From Membranipora membranacea (taxonomy: Eukaryota; Bryozoa; Gymnolaemata; Cheilostomatida; Membraniporidae): 64,000 bases of DNA. Below the pieces are notes generated by a model, which was not told the DNA's origin, ran no database searches, and worked only from the letters and a program-made list of their open reading frames with translations. The translations under genes and the position numbers were made by a program. The stretch covers positions 9,174,001 through 9,238,000 of the forward strand of contig OU612067.1 of NCBI GenBank assembly GCA_914767715.1, in the 5' to 3' direction. Below, one piece after another: positions 11,990 through 24,510 of this stretch (the first letter of the stretch is position 1; each line of letters begins with the position of its first letter).

Positions 11990-14857
11990 GTTCTGTTAAC
12001 ATATTCATTATGTTGTTCTATGTTGTTGAAAGCCTTTACTTTTTGATGCTAAATAATGAAAACAGTAATTTTTTTTTCATTTATTACATTGTAGAGGATT
12101 CGAGTTTTTTACGTGTCCATCATGGGGAGGGTTTAGTAACAGTCCCGCAACAAATCTCATGTGTCAAGATAAGAGACACTCTACGGGATTCTGAGCTTGA
12201 AGTTTATCTCAAACTTGTGTGCTGTCAGCACAGATATAAGATAAATAAGATAAATATTTTATTTTGGTAATTTTGTCAAAGACAAATTACAACGTACGGT
12301 GGAAACAAGGCTCTGTCATATGATAAGTAAGGGAAACAAACCAGAAACTGCAACTTTAAGTTACCGCAAATACCACATGACCAGCTAGAAATAAAACGTT
12401 TGGAAAAGACGGAATCGACTCTTTAATATTTTAGAATTAATAGTTGTTATTTGAAGACTGAGATGATTATAGGAAACTGGAAATTCCAGTGTCCTTGAAT
12501 AGAGAAAAACCAATCACAATAATGCTAATTGGCGGTGAAATCGTAAAACAGAGATGACTAATGTTCTAACATTAGATAGAAGCATGATGGCTCAGATACC
12601 AGCAGGTATCAGTACCAGTATGTATAATCCAAAATAGAATCAAGCTAAACGAAACCTAGCGGAAGAATTGATAAGATCTAATAGTAACGTAGCCAGCAAA
12701 GAAACGAAAAAAAAAGATATTCACAGGCTACAAGAAGCAACACCTTAGAACATTCTAGACCACATGCCGCCACCTATATCAAAGGCAAGGACTCTCCACT
12801 CGCACGCACATACACGCAGGCAATCACGCTCTCTTCAACAATTTGATTTTGTATGCAAATTCTTGAATCCTATGAATAACACACTTATTTCTAACAAGGT
12901 TACTAATAAACATTATACCTTGATCATCATCATCATTATCATCATTATTCAATACCGAGAGAAGACTACCTGGAGCAAAGGATTTTGGTAAATACTATTA
13001 AATAATTATTATCCATTTGATTTACTTTAAAAACCATTTTCGATATTTTGATGATCACTTATTTTATCAAAACTTTGAGAAAACAAAATAAAAGCACATA
13101 TTTAACCAGTGTCCCACCATTCATGAAAATTTCCAAATTCTTTTTCAAATCTTTACAAGCAAAGGTATTCAAAACTGCCCTTCCATACGTGAATAAGAAT
13201 CTGACTTTCTTACCAGAAGCACTGATACATGATGTTCAGCATGCCCATGAGATAAATAGCTCTACACTACACGATTTCTGCTAGAATATCACTTAACTTG
13301 TGAAATGTCTTCATGACAACAGAATCATTTGTAAGCATGGTCCTTTCTACACATTGTGTTACGACAGAATTAATGCAAATTCTTGTATCAGTTTACCAAT
13401 GCATTAGTTTGATGGTTTTGTTGGTTGCAATACAATGTTCTCTTGGTCATGTTTGCAAACAAAATAACAGTGTAATAGTATAAAGTATGATATGAAATTA
13501 AATTACTAAAACAATGAAATGTAAAATTTTTGTAAGCCTATCGTATTTGAAAGATTATGTAAGTTCATCATTTGGTGTTGTCTTCTTAACATCAAGGAGA
13601 ACTCAACTCCGATACAAATTATAATATGGCAAATATTGTTAATGGATGGGGATGATTCACAGTATTACCATATCTTATATCAAAATATGTTATAGTGTTT
13701 AGAAAGATTTGTCATTTTTCATTGTTTAGAAAGATTTGTCATTTTTCCCCATACACCTTATTATAGTTTGATAAAGTTTTCTGACAAAACTGTTAAGTAT
13801 GAACATAGTATGGATACTACGTCAACGTGATTTTTAACTTGTTTTCATTGAAAGCTGAAATATTATGAGTTTTAAACAAGTAATGGTGCCGAGAATATTT
13901 CTCTTTCTTTCTCTGTGGTCTTTTGGTGTCCAATTAAATAACATGCTGCTTCACGCAAGGGTCATGACCTTGAATAGTAATTTTGGTAACAACTATTTAT
14001 TAGTTTTTCTGTCCTGATCGCAGCACCTCATGCATTTGTCTGTGAGAATTTGGTTTCAATATAATATATTGCTCAAAATGCTCAAAATACATGATATTAC
14101 TTTGAGCATATGTTACTTTATAAGGTGGGAATATTCCATTTGAACAGTATGAATTGACACCGAGGAAATAACCTGCCGACCAATTATACACTGTACAGAG
14201 ACACAGCTTATTTATGCGATTATTACTAACACAAACTATTGACATTTGATTCAAATGCACATACTATAAATTGAAATACCACCTTAGATCTTATCTTATA
14301 CTATAAATACACCAACATATTTTATTTGAATGATCAGCTTCGTTTCTAGACTATCCTGAAATGTAGACGGTATCATAACGCTGTTCACTTCCACTTTTCA
14401 TTCATATGATGCAGAATATTTGGTAAATTTGTTATCTTAAGTGTCACACAATTTGTTATCAGAAGTGTATCACCCTGAGTTTCTTCATATGAGCATACAT
14501 ATTTTAAGGCCAGGGTACCCCCTCCACTAATAAACACACTCAACCGATAACAATAATTGGATTGATATGATTGGCGAATGAAACAGAAGCAGAGCCAATA
14601 GAATACAGAATGGGTCACATGATCTGATCCGGCAAACTGACGTGATAGCCTGATAACATACTAAGCTACGGTGAGAAAGGGGGCGGTCCAACTCTGCACT
14701 CACTTTTTTGTTAAAAACGGCAGAGTAATTGAAATGGTTGGGCTAAGAAGGATCTAGACTGATTCAAAGATTACTCTTTGCAGACAGGTGTGATACTGTG
14801 GTGTGACTCAGTATTTCTCTCCAAGTTTCGAGTTACATTACTCATACAGTCCTCAAT
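11990..14857. other. Upstream part of block B without a supported gene
   Basis: Contains an ATC-rich microsatellite at about 12,920-12,950, two tandem copies of a segment with AGAAAGATTTGTCATTTTTC near 13,700-13,748, and scattered short ORFs. An ORF at 11,986-12,270 has an AG acceptor before GAGGATTCGAG, but its B' copy is cut by an early stop, so I do not call it. Confidence 0.4.
13048..13284 (+). CDS. Hypothetical 78-residue ORF conserved in B and B'
   Basis: Begins MMITYFIKTLRKQNK and ends SSTLHDFC. The B' partner (46,736-46,972, minus) is open over the same length with about five residue changes. No domain, signal peptide or splice signals are recognised. It could be an exon of a larger gene or a chance frame. 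Confidence 0.25.
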   Translation: MMITYFIKTLRKQNKSTYLTSVPPFMKISKFFFKSLQAKVFKTALPYVNKNLTFLPEALIHDVQHAHEINSSTLHDFC

Positions 14858-15580
14858 ATGGCAGCTAATAATACAGGCAGACTTCAACAAACAACACAAC
14901 AAGTCTCAACAGCAGATATTTCAAGCCTTATTGTTCAACAGAGATTTAGAAAAGTAGAAGAAACTCATACCTCTAAAGGCTGTTGCTATCTTCGAAATGG
15001 GAGGTAAGTTATTTCTTAGTAGATGTTTGATGAAATAAATAAAGCTCTATTTTCATTCCGATGTTGGCATGGTGAGACAAGAGTAGATATTGACTATTTA
15101 AAGAACCTCAAGCTCAATCAACCTCTGAAGTTATATCTGATAGGTATGAAATTGTCTCAGAAAATCCACCTACGATCACAAAATATGACTTCAGTGACCT
15201 GCGAAATTTGGAAAAACTGTAACACGATACACAGTAGCTAGCCCACCAAGGCCATCAGAGCCTCAACAGTTGGCAGAGGTGAAATCTTATACCATAAAGA
15301 TTACTTGACCTCTGCCAATTTTTTTAATCCACGTTGAACTACATAAATGACATATATTAGAGTTGAGGCTTGATTTTCCAAGATGATTTTTATTTATTTT
15401 TTGTTTTCCAGCTTTTTAGTGCGTCGATGTTTGTGTAAAAGATTCCTGAATGGAGCTCAAGAGCAGCATAAGAGCCTCGATTGTCATTACATACAGATGA
15501 CAGATATAAATTCCAACTTTGTCTATCTGATGCTAGAATGCAAGTGTAATACACCAACAAAGGACCTGGTAAAAAAATAG
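14858..15580 (+). CDS. CHY/CxC family gene, copy 1 in block B (104 residues, two exons)
   Basis: Exon 1 is 14,858-15,003 (48 codons plus two bases, then GTAAGT). Exon 2 is 15,412-15,580 (TTTTCCAG acceptor, stop TAG). The join makes NGSFLVRRCLCKRF. The product carries RKVEETHTSKGCCYLRNG in exon 1, and C-L-C, EQHKSLDCHYIQ and ECKC in exon 2. Relatives on the minus strand of B' have the same intron phase and nearly the same exon 1 length, which supports the model. No signal peptide is visible, so an upstream exon or a cytosolic location are both possible. The function is unknown. The Cys/His pattern could be disulfide-bonded or metal-binding. Between this copy and its B' partner every codon difference changes the residue. 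A possible alternative last exon at 15,144-15,222 is listed separately. Confidence 0.65.
15144..15222 (+). CDS. Possible alternative terminal exon of CHY family gene 1
   Basis: Acceptor CTGATAG then G-TAT-GAA. It is in phase with exon 1 (AG+G gives R) and would append YEIVSENPPTITKYDFSD and a few more residues before TAA at 15,220-15,222. The B' frame runs four codons further. Five of the eight B/B' differences in the whole intron fall inside this 79-bp piece, and all five change residues in this frame (and also in the frame that ends at 15,241). That suggests it is translated, but the acceptor is weak. Confidence 0.3.
15257..15373. repeat. Nested hairpin in intron of CHY family gene 1
   Basis: Inner stem: TTGGCAGAGGT at 15,270-15,280 pairs with ACCTCTGCCAA at 15,308-15,318, with further AATCTT/AAGATT pairing around a short loop. 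Outer stem: AGCCTCAAC at 15,259-15,267 pairs with GTTGAGGCT at 15,362-15,370. It is preserved in B' with one loop-region change. The size is compatible with a small MITE or a miRNA-like precursor; neither is proven. Confidence 0.6.
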
Positions 15581-16508
15581 ATATTGTATTTTCTGTTCAA
15601 TTTCATTCAAAAAGACAATCTGTCAGAATTTGATTTAAGAATCAATTTGTCATAGTTTTCTAATGATAAAATAAACTATATCTCCACTATATCAAAAACC
15701 AAAGTACTCCTGTGCTACTGTGATGCTCCACTTATAACATAGTAGTCATTTCTTTGTTGGCTTCACTCAGTTCCTAGCTTACTGCTTTATGACATGAGAA
15801 TTAATAAAGACGATAACATAAATGAAAAACGAATAAAATAGTTCTCGATAGAATTCATGAATAACTTTGTGTGCTGTCTGCTTGTCTGCAGCTGGGTTGT
15901 TGATGATTATCTGAAATCATTTACATACTTTCTGCAAATCACTGAATGATCTTTGCCTCATGTCTCAACAATAATTGATTAAATCTTTCAGAGTTACGTA
16001 TCCATTGATGTTGGTAGCACAACTCCCATTTATCATGCTCATTTATAATTATTGCTATAAGTAATGCTGGAAAAATCAGAATGAAAAATCAGGAGCTAAT
16101 TTTAATTTTTTATTTCTCTTTCAATGTCTGTAACAGTTGAGCTATGAAAAAGGCTAAAGGCTATCCTCCAAAATAATTTGGTTTGATCACGATCAAACAT
16201 TTAAAGCCAAGTTTGGATATTCTAATCATGATGATATCAGACACAGATTTGAGTCCAACCTATATGTACTGTTTTCCAATCTTTGACTTTGATAAATATC
16301 GCTCTGCATAATTGAAGCCAATTCCAAAAACTACCAGTTATCTTAATCATGACAGACTCGAGAGTGTCACTTTATTATCATTTATCAGTGTTTGTTCTTT
16401 GCCCTGCCACAAGGACAAAGGGTCGGGGAAGTCCCCTCATTCAGTCGAGGTTATATGGTATGGTATGACATTGACATGCTATGGTGCAATAACAATCACA
16501 TGATCACA
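15581..16508. other. 3' part of block B: remnant of CHY gene 3 end, then non-coding
   Basis: At about 15,713-15,742 the bases encode CYCDAPLIT followed by TAG. These are exactly the last codons of CHY family gene 3 in B' (33,638-33,664). The rest of that gene is absent from B. Downstream sequence to 16,508 has no supported gene. Confidence 0.6.
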
Positions 16509-18322
16509 CTCTACGCGGAAGCTATCATGCGACCCAAACTTACGTCAAACCTTATAGCTTGCACTGATAAAGAGAAATAATTTTATTAGGTCGGTGTCCA
16601 GTTCCCCCCTCCTTCCTTCTGTTATACATATAAGTGCCAATAGGTGGCTTTTAACTGTTAGTCATTTTTGGGCTGAAGTTCTGACAGCAAAATCTGTTGG
16701 ATTAACAAACGCTGCAATGGCTTATAATGATTCTTAATGAGTTTTTGGGCTTATTCTGAAAAACCTTTTAAACAAATGATATTTATGGCAATTAAAGTAT
16801 ATATATAGCTCATTGACTTGATAGGTGTAATACTCTGCTGATATGCCTCAGTTTTTTTCCTGCTAGCTTCATGAGCTAGATATATGGTTGACATCAAGAC
16901 CCAAATCAAGATTTTTATTTTGATCTGTATAAATCATGTTACCAAAACCATATAACATGAAAATACCCGGAGTTGTTTTTGTTCCCCTTCCAAGTTTCAT
17001 GATGACAATCAATTCTATTAAATGATTTGTAGTGGTCTTCAGAGAGTTTGTGAATGTGGCAGTTTCATAACAAATAGTGTTGAGCCACATACAGACATAA
17101 GATGCCGTTATGTGAAGATCATCGATACCCGCTATAAGTTTCATGCTAGAGCAGCTAGAGTTTTTTCTCAAACTCGTTTGCTGCTGTAATGCAGAATTAA
17201 TTATATAGAAATATATTATTCTTCACTGGAGCAGCCATGATAATGATGATATTTTTTCATAATTCTAGTAATATAATGATAACCCAAGTTCGTTCCTTTT
17301 CATTATTGGGCTCTTTCAGCCCAATCATTATTGATGTATATAAGTTCAGTTATTTCTTATAACTACAAATGAAACTCGCTGATTTTGCTGCAGGCGTAAT
17401 AAGAGTTGTAAACATACATCTTTGGAATTCCCCTAAGACTTTCAAAGTCAAATTTTCTAACTAGTTAACAAGCGCATATTTTAATTTATTTATCTCAAGT
17501 TTGACAGAGGATGGCAGCTCTCTCATTTGTCAAAACCTAACATGGACCAACTCATTGAAATAACTAAGGCTACGAACTCCTCAACATATCAAATAGAAGA
17601 TGAGTACGCCCGTGTTATCAGATAGCCAGAATCAATAGTGTCAGTTGTGTTATCAGATGTCATCCGATGATTTTGAGATTTTAAACCAGTTCTGTTTTTG
17701 GTTAACTCTGTTCGGTGTGCTTCTGTTTTTTTACCTTGAACACAATAGCGGTCAAATGATAAACTCTGCTGTAAGCACTAACTGACATAAACCTGATAGC
17801 ATGCAAAACTATATATACTTGCTCTATGATATGGCTGGCTTCATGTACATGCTAAATTCTCTGATGGCCTGTTTATCTGGTATGATAATGGCAATTCAGA
17901 AAGTTCTAGAGCTTAATAATTGTAGGTAGGGCATTTTGCTGAATGTGAGTTAAGAGTTTGGTTTTACCAAAATGGAGATGGCTTGATGCTAGCAAACACT
18001 AAATTTCAGCTTGTCTGGATTGTAATCTATATATAATGTTGTTGTTAAATAGCTAGATTTAAAATTTAAAAAATTGGTGTACTTTACTCCTCTAGGCCAG
18101 TCGACAATATTTGATCATAGTCCTGGAACGCTTTGCTGAGAATTAATCTCATCATTATATTCAACGAGAAGTATGGGGAGCCATTTCCTAGACTTAATTG
18201 CAGTGAAGGTAAAGCCTTTTGAAGGTACAGACATTATTGGGTCAAGTCTATCAACACAAGCATGCTAGCCTGTAGTTTGTACTTGTAACAAGAAATTTTT
18301 GCATTGAATCTTCTGCTTAGTG
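16509..18322. other. Region X between block B and inverted A'
   Basis: About 1.8 kb of single-copy AT-rich DNA. A 100-residue minus-strand ORF (16,869-17,171) has no splice support, no recognised domain and no second copy to compare. I see no gene that I can defend. Confidence 0.5.
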
Positions 18323-21300
18323 ATATTGTCAGGTTTTAAATACACCTTTCCAACATTATGACAGTGCGGAAATATAGATGGCATTGTCATGACATACAAA
18401 TCCACTTATTTAAACTGAATAATTTTTTTATGTATTGAAAAATATTTACTTGTCCAATGAAAAGCAGACGGCAGGACAGGCCCAAAAATTCATCACATGG
18501 CTTGAAGCTGAATAGTTAACTTTTGACAATGCGGAAAATTACCATTTTGTAAGAAATGGATTTTTTAGATTTAAATTGTTTGTGTATTTATGAGTTGGCT
18601 TCTCATGGTTAATGAGGCTTTCCTCACAGCTTGGTTGTTGAAGCAACTCTGAATTCTGATTGGCTGAACATCAGGATATTTAATGTTGGGCAAAGGTCAT
18701 TAGCTTTCCTTTCCTTTCTTTGCCTCAGACAAGGTAGCACTGTACTCTCGAGACAACATGGCAAGTGTAAGTAAACATTACCAATAAGACTGTGCCAATA
18801 GCTTGCTTTGTACATGCATATGACTGGGTTCTGTGACCCTCAAATCCTTTATCTGAATTAATCAGCTCAAAAGTTAAATAAGGGAGAAGACTGACACACT
18901 AACAGCAAATGTTAACCGCACATGACCATCAAAATAATATAAGGATCTGATAACGCATTCTAACCCATATCTAAGCTTTGTGACTCTCCTCCAGCTGTTT
19001 GACCGTGACTAATAGGTGCTTCCACCTCCTTATTAAAAAGCGTGGAGACCAACACTTTTAATACATGAAGACCAACCATGGACACATGGACTGGGGATCT
19101 GCAATGTGGGTTTTTTTATTAGCAGCAAAATTGGTGAGGACTTTGAAATTAGTTGCCGCAATTTGGTAGAGCGGAATGCTATCTTTGTTAGTGGTTTGGT
19201 GATCTGTATTGGTGTGGATACCAGCTTTTTAATTCCACAAAGCATGACGATATGCGGTATGCCTGGACAAAAAAAATACCCCTGCGGTCATCATTATGAT
19301 AACAACATTTTTTTCCAGAAGTCAGTACAAGAGATTTTTATAGAAACTCGGTTTTTCCTTCAAAAATAAAGTGCTTTGGTTCCTCTCCCTTTGTTTTTGT
19401 TCCAGTTTGGTTCGCAATTCCGTTAAAATAAAGTTTTACATGCCCATATCTGTTACAGGCACTGATAATCGGTTTCTCAAGGTTTTCCAATTTATTGACA
19501 TCACCAAAATTGGATGCTATGCTGCTGCTTTCCAGTTTTTATTTCAGCGCGATTGACTGCCCGGTGACTTGGTGTGATTCAACCAGGATGACACAAGAGT
19601 TTGACGGCACTGGTATATGGTGATAGATGCTATGATAATTGTATGATATGATATGTTTGGTAATTGGGGCTGCAAACAAGGCCGCAAACAGACGATTGAG
19701 GCGAGATAAGAACATTTGCAAAGGAACACCACAAAGCTAAGTTATATATCATGTACTGTACTTTTACAGCCATGTTTAAGTGATCCTCCCAACAAAGTTT
19801 AGATCATTTGAAAGCTTTGTCCATTTGTTGCATACATTGGCCTGCTATGAACTTGGATGGTTGTAGCTTAGCTTTTAAGCAAGACCTGTATAGCTGGCTA
19901 AATTGAGTTGAAAGGCTTTCGGTTTAAAGGTTTGAAACTACCTAAGCTTGTTGAACAACTCATGAAAGCTATGAAGTTGGCTCAAAGACCTCTGTAGCAT
20001 AAGTACTTTTTATTCTCGGTATAAGCAAACCTAGTGTGATAGCATGCAGACCAAATGAATTATGGAATGGCACTATTCCCCCTTTTTTTCCGCTGGTTAC
20101 AAAATATCTAGGGGCCAGCACATAAATCCACGATAGCATAAGCATAAGTGCTGTTTATTCTCTTTACAAGCGAACATAGCGTTATAGCATGCAGAGTGCT
20201 AAAGTTTCACCGTTTAGGTGATCTTCCCAACAAAGTTTAAATCATTTGGAAGCTTTGTCCAATTGTTGTAGTCATTGACCGACGGTGAATTTGGATTTTT
20301 GTAGCTAAACTGTTAAGTGAGGCCTGTATAGCTTGCTAAACACTAAAATAAATTGAGTTGGAAGGCTTTCGGTTCAAAGGTAGAATTACCTAAGCTTAAC
20401 AAAACAACTCATGAAAGCTACGAAGCAGGCGCAAAGATCTCTGTAGAATAAGTGCTGTGTATTCCCTTCACAAACAAATCTAGTGTTATAGCTCGCAGAG
20501 CCCTACAGGTTTGCTCGTTACCAAATGAACTATGGAATGGCACTGTTTCCCTTTTTTTCCGCTGGTTACAAAAATATCTGGGGGAATGCTCATAAATTCT
20601 TGATTTATTCCTATGTAACTGGTATTGGCTTCATTGTGTATGTCTCCCATCTATCCTGATAAAGTGTTGAGCCATACTTTAAAACATGAAAAAATTGATG
20701 GTGTTTGAAAGCTTGCTAGGTACAATAGCTTGCCACGTACTTTAGCTTGCCATGTGCAAAAATGGTGCAAAAGTTTTCCATGTCCTACACAAATGGTTTT
20801 GTACCATGCAATCGCCACTAACCATGTATATTTAAAAGGGCTTCTGTAGGAAAATTGTATCGTTATTGGCCAGCTCACATAAGTGGAATTATATGCTTAT
20901 TGCAAGATGTTTGTATTCCTTGCAGGAGTACATCATTAAGAAACAATCGTACATGAAATAAATTTTTGCATGGAATGAAGTTTGAGACTAACTAATTCTG
21001 GGCACAAATGGCAGCTATAGTGAACAATTTTCGCCGTTGATGCAAACTGTGGCGTTTAGCTTAAGTTTTTCATGCGGACGTATATATTTGCTTTGCCAAG
21101 ATGGGTCATCACCACAAAACCAGTCCAAAGGCTGAAAAACCAGATAAATGTTTTTGAGTCCGGTTGATTGCTGATAGCATTGGACCCCAGATCCAAAAAT
21201 TTTGCTAACTGCATTAAGTGTTGAGATGTATTGAAAGACACAATTACAGGATGCTTTTGTGTACTGGGAAAATCTTAATTTTTACCTGTCAAGTTTTTGA

Positions 21301-21870
21301 ATTGTACTCCATATGTTAGTATATTGTTTTAGACTTTGACAGCCGGTGATTTGAATAATCCCGGTTTTTTGGATCAGTACAGATTCCAAGTAAAGTGCAT
21401 ATGAGCATAAAATACTGAGTCCTTTCCTGGTAACATGATTTTAATCAAGCCTCAACAATCGACTTTAAAATCTGAATTATTGTGCAAGGCACTCCAACAG
21501 TGAACTGATATGAGGATGAAGGTGAAATGTCAGAATCGCTGGTATCTTTATAAAAACAGAGGAGTGAGCTTGTGATGTCCTCACTACAAAACCATCATAG
21601 CAATGTGGATAGTAATTTTACAAATTGTTTTTAAGTGCGTGTATGCTTTTGAAATCTGATTGCATTCATTACATGCGATTGAAAAGCTAGACATAGGATT
21701 TCATGCACAGACTTAGTCTTTTCAATTTTCCCAGTTACAAGGGAACATAACTACAGATTTGAACTCCCTATTGTTTGAAATTTGGTCCGGGTAACAACTG
21801 TATTGTACACATATTACTGCCTTCCCTGTTTATTTGACAGAAGCGCAGATATACATTTGTAATAAGATGG
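18323..21870. other. Non-coding part of A'
   Basis: Mirror image of 6,431-9,997. It has the 205-bp interspersed repeat at 18,535-18,745, the two-unit tandem repeat at about 19,775-20,575, and no supported coding exon. Confidence 0.5.
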
Positions 21871-21871
21871 A

Positions 21872-23460
21872 ATGAAGCTGATTTGTAATTTCATTCCACT
21901 GATGGAAACAGAATCCTCTGGATCGATTGGCTATGGAGCCATACTGGGGCCTGAATGGTTTGATGGTACTTGGAATGACGCCTGGTGGACCTCTCAGAAC
22001 ATAGTGCTATTGGAGCCGTACCCTATCTTCGCGGCCCTACACATCTGGAGACACCAGATAAGTGATAGTTGCTTACTTATAAAAACTGACAATATGGCTT
22101 TAGTGTCCATTCTGACTAAGTTCTACTCGCTCTACTCCCGTTGATAAACCAACTCTTAAAACTGTGCATTTCAATCCTCATGACTCACAATATCGCAGTC
22201 AGGATGGAATACATCCGTAGTGAGGATAACATTATCCCAGATAGACTCTCACGTGGGCAGGACTGCTCAGTTTGGCTTAACACCAACAGACGCCGCTACT
22301 TGCCAGCCACTATATGTCAAAAGCATATCAAAGGAGAGTTGATTAGGTATTTCCCCGAATCATGGTTGAAAAGAATTATTTTTTGTTGGTGTATTAACCA
22401 AGTCAAAAATATGATACGTACCTGGTTTTTTGCAGAAATTCGAGCCCTAGAACAGGATGCTGACTGTATGATTATGGCTTCCATTAGTGACAGCACTAGA
22501 CGAGCCCGCAACAGAGTCATGGGCAGACACAATTCCAAGATAAGTTTAGTTCTCACACTATCAAACTATTTGTAATACAACAGAGAAACTCTGGCCTGGG
22601 AGATAAGGCCCTAAGATCTAGCCTCCTCGCCATTCGGTTTTATTGCAAAGCAAACGATTTGGCTTTAAACTTTGACTTACCGAGGCTACAATTTATACTT
22701 CGAGGAGTATCTAATACCCAGATCCCTAGGACCAGGCCAAACATGGCTTTCTGTCTGTCTCTTTTGACAAAAATTTGTAACAGCGCTCGTAATCTACTGC
22801 ATGGGCAGATTTCAACCGCTGTCTGTACACTGTTTACCCTAAGTTTTTTGGACTTCTGAGACCTAGTGAGGCATGCCATGCGCCTTCGTCACCTTCCCAT
22901 CAGTTAAGCAGAAAAAATATAGCTATATATTCAAAATTTTTGATCATACATTTTAAATCTTTTAAACTTTCCTGGATCGGTGAAAGTCTACGCCTTCAAT
23001 GAAAAGGCCAACTGCCCCGTTCGAAATTTGAAGAGTTACCTTAAAAAACATGCATTGAATTCAGAGGACCAGTTATTTGATTTGTCTGCCTCCACCTTTG
23101 CAAATTATCTATGTCGGTGCCTTTTGCATTGTGGAGCCACTGAGCATTTTACGCCCCATGGCTTTCGATGTGGCGGTGCTAGTTTCTATTCCTCGATTGG
23201 CATGGCTGATGCAACCCTTTGTGCCAAAGGAGGCTGGAAATCAACTGCTTTTTACATTATGTGAAGCCAAATGTAAACTAATACAGTTATTGGGGAAAAT
23301 CAACAGCAATTTCTTGTATTTGCAAAACAATAAACAGCCTTAAGATTTTATGGCGAAATTTTTCCCCTTTATCTGCCCCTTGTATCACGGATTTAGACCG
23401 ACCATCCTCACGATCTGGAGATTTCTGTTCGCGTTTGGAGAGTAATCTTGGAGCGTGTGA
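21872..23460 (+). pseudogene. DIRS-like retroelement remnant, longer copy
   Basis: An RNase H-like segment (21,872-22,144, GYGAILGPEWFDGTW and KTDNMALVS) stops at TGA. The RNase H tail (EDNIIPDRLSRGQ) continues in the next frame. A tyrosine recombinase follows with AFCLSLLTKIC, an LRPSE box (arginine), HGFRCGG (the H-x-x-R box) and GGWKSTAF. Frames change at least three times, and I see no clear catalytic tyrosine after the last box. No reverse transcriptase is found upstream. The domain order identifies DIRS-type ancestry. The element is dead. Confidence 0.75.
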
Positions 23461-24320
23461 CTAACCATCACCCAAAATTCAAACGGTCACAGCTGGGGTG
23501 AGTCGGCATTCACCAACCCGTCGGCGTCCTATTCTTCGCCAAAACTTTTATTGCCATGAATGAAATTTGTCTATTTAACGCATTGTGTAAATAAAAGTAT
23601 AAAAAGCAATTTGTAAAAATGCAGCCATTTGATTGTGTAGCAATAATTGACATGAGAGAAAATTACCATTTTGTAAGAAATGGATTTTTTAGAGTAAAAT
23701 TGTATTTATGAGTTGGCTTCTCACGGTTAATGAGGCTTTCCTCACAGCTTGGTTGTTGAAGCAACTCTGAATTCTGATTGGCTGAACATCAGGATATTTA
23801 ATGTTAGGCAAAGGTCATTAGCTTTCCTTTCCTTTCTTTGCCTCAGAAAAGGTAGCACTGTACTCCCGAGATTTTGAAACCCTCCATCCCCCCCCCCTTC
23901 GATCACCTTGTATTTGTTACTCACATGATGTTCTTTCTAGTTGTAGAACGTGTGAGAAGAGTGCCACAGGATTACCTGCTACAGTAGATCACTCAATTTT
24001 TTGATTTAGAGACCAACTCTTACACAGATTTAGACCGATCATCCTCACAATCTGGAGATTTCTGTTTGCGTTTGGAGAGTAATCTTGGAGCGTGTGACTA
24101 ACCATCACCCAAATTTCAAATGGTCACAGCTGGGGTGAATCGGCATTCACCAACCCGTCGGCGTCCTATTCTTCGCCAAAACTTTTATTGCCATGAATGA
24201 AATTTGTTCTTTATACCTGAAGTCTATTTCACGCATTGCGTAAATAAAAGTATAAAGCAATTTGTAAAAGTGCAGCCATTTGATTGTGTAGCAATAATTG
24301 GCATGAGAAAAAATAATTTG
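23390..24320. repeat. Local duplication in A' with inserted repeat
   Basis: Two copies of a segment containing CTTGGAGCGTGTGACTAACC and CCAACCCGTCGGCG lie at about 23,390-23,660 and 24,030-24,320. Between them sits an extra copy of the 205-bp interspersed repeat (23,660-23,872) and about 150 bp of other sequence. Block A has the segment once, so the rearrangement is specific to A'. Confidence 0.8.
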
Positions 24321-24510
24321 TTTACAAAAGAACGGCTGTGCATCATTAGTTAATAGCATTCCCTCGTGATCACGTGGCGATACTCTACATCTGGTGATGA
24401 TGTGCCAGATCAAGCATAATAGTAAATTTAGCCAATACCATTTTGTCCGATCAAGCATTGCAGAGACTATATTGTTCTGTTGATACGGGATGACTCCATG
24501 ATCTTGTTCT

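Larger units (their letters stand above)
10001..16508 (+). repeat. Block B: left arm of second inverted duplication (partner B')
   Basis: The block matches the reverse complement of 32,872-33,664 plus 43,939-49,997. Its left border pairs with 49,997 and its right border with 32,872 (shared end ATGATCACAC). It contains one complete two-exon CHY family gene. It lacks the 10.27 kb found in B', the break falling after GTACTCC near 15,708. Confidence 0.95.

Noticed and set aside
11986-12270. 94-residue ORF with possible acceptor before GAGGATTCGAG
   Set aside because: The B' copy has an in-frame stop after SELEV, and no partner exon is visible.
15023-15241. 72-residue ORF starting MFDEINKALF as an internal exon of CHY gene 1
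   Set aside because: An AG acceptor exists only in B' (TTCAG versus TTCCG in B), and joining exon 1 directly to 15,412 matches the other family members. It is better read as intron.
16869-17171. 100-residue ORF in region X
   Set aside because: Single copy, low complexity, no splice or domain support.
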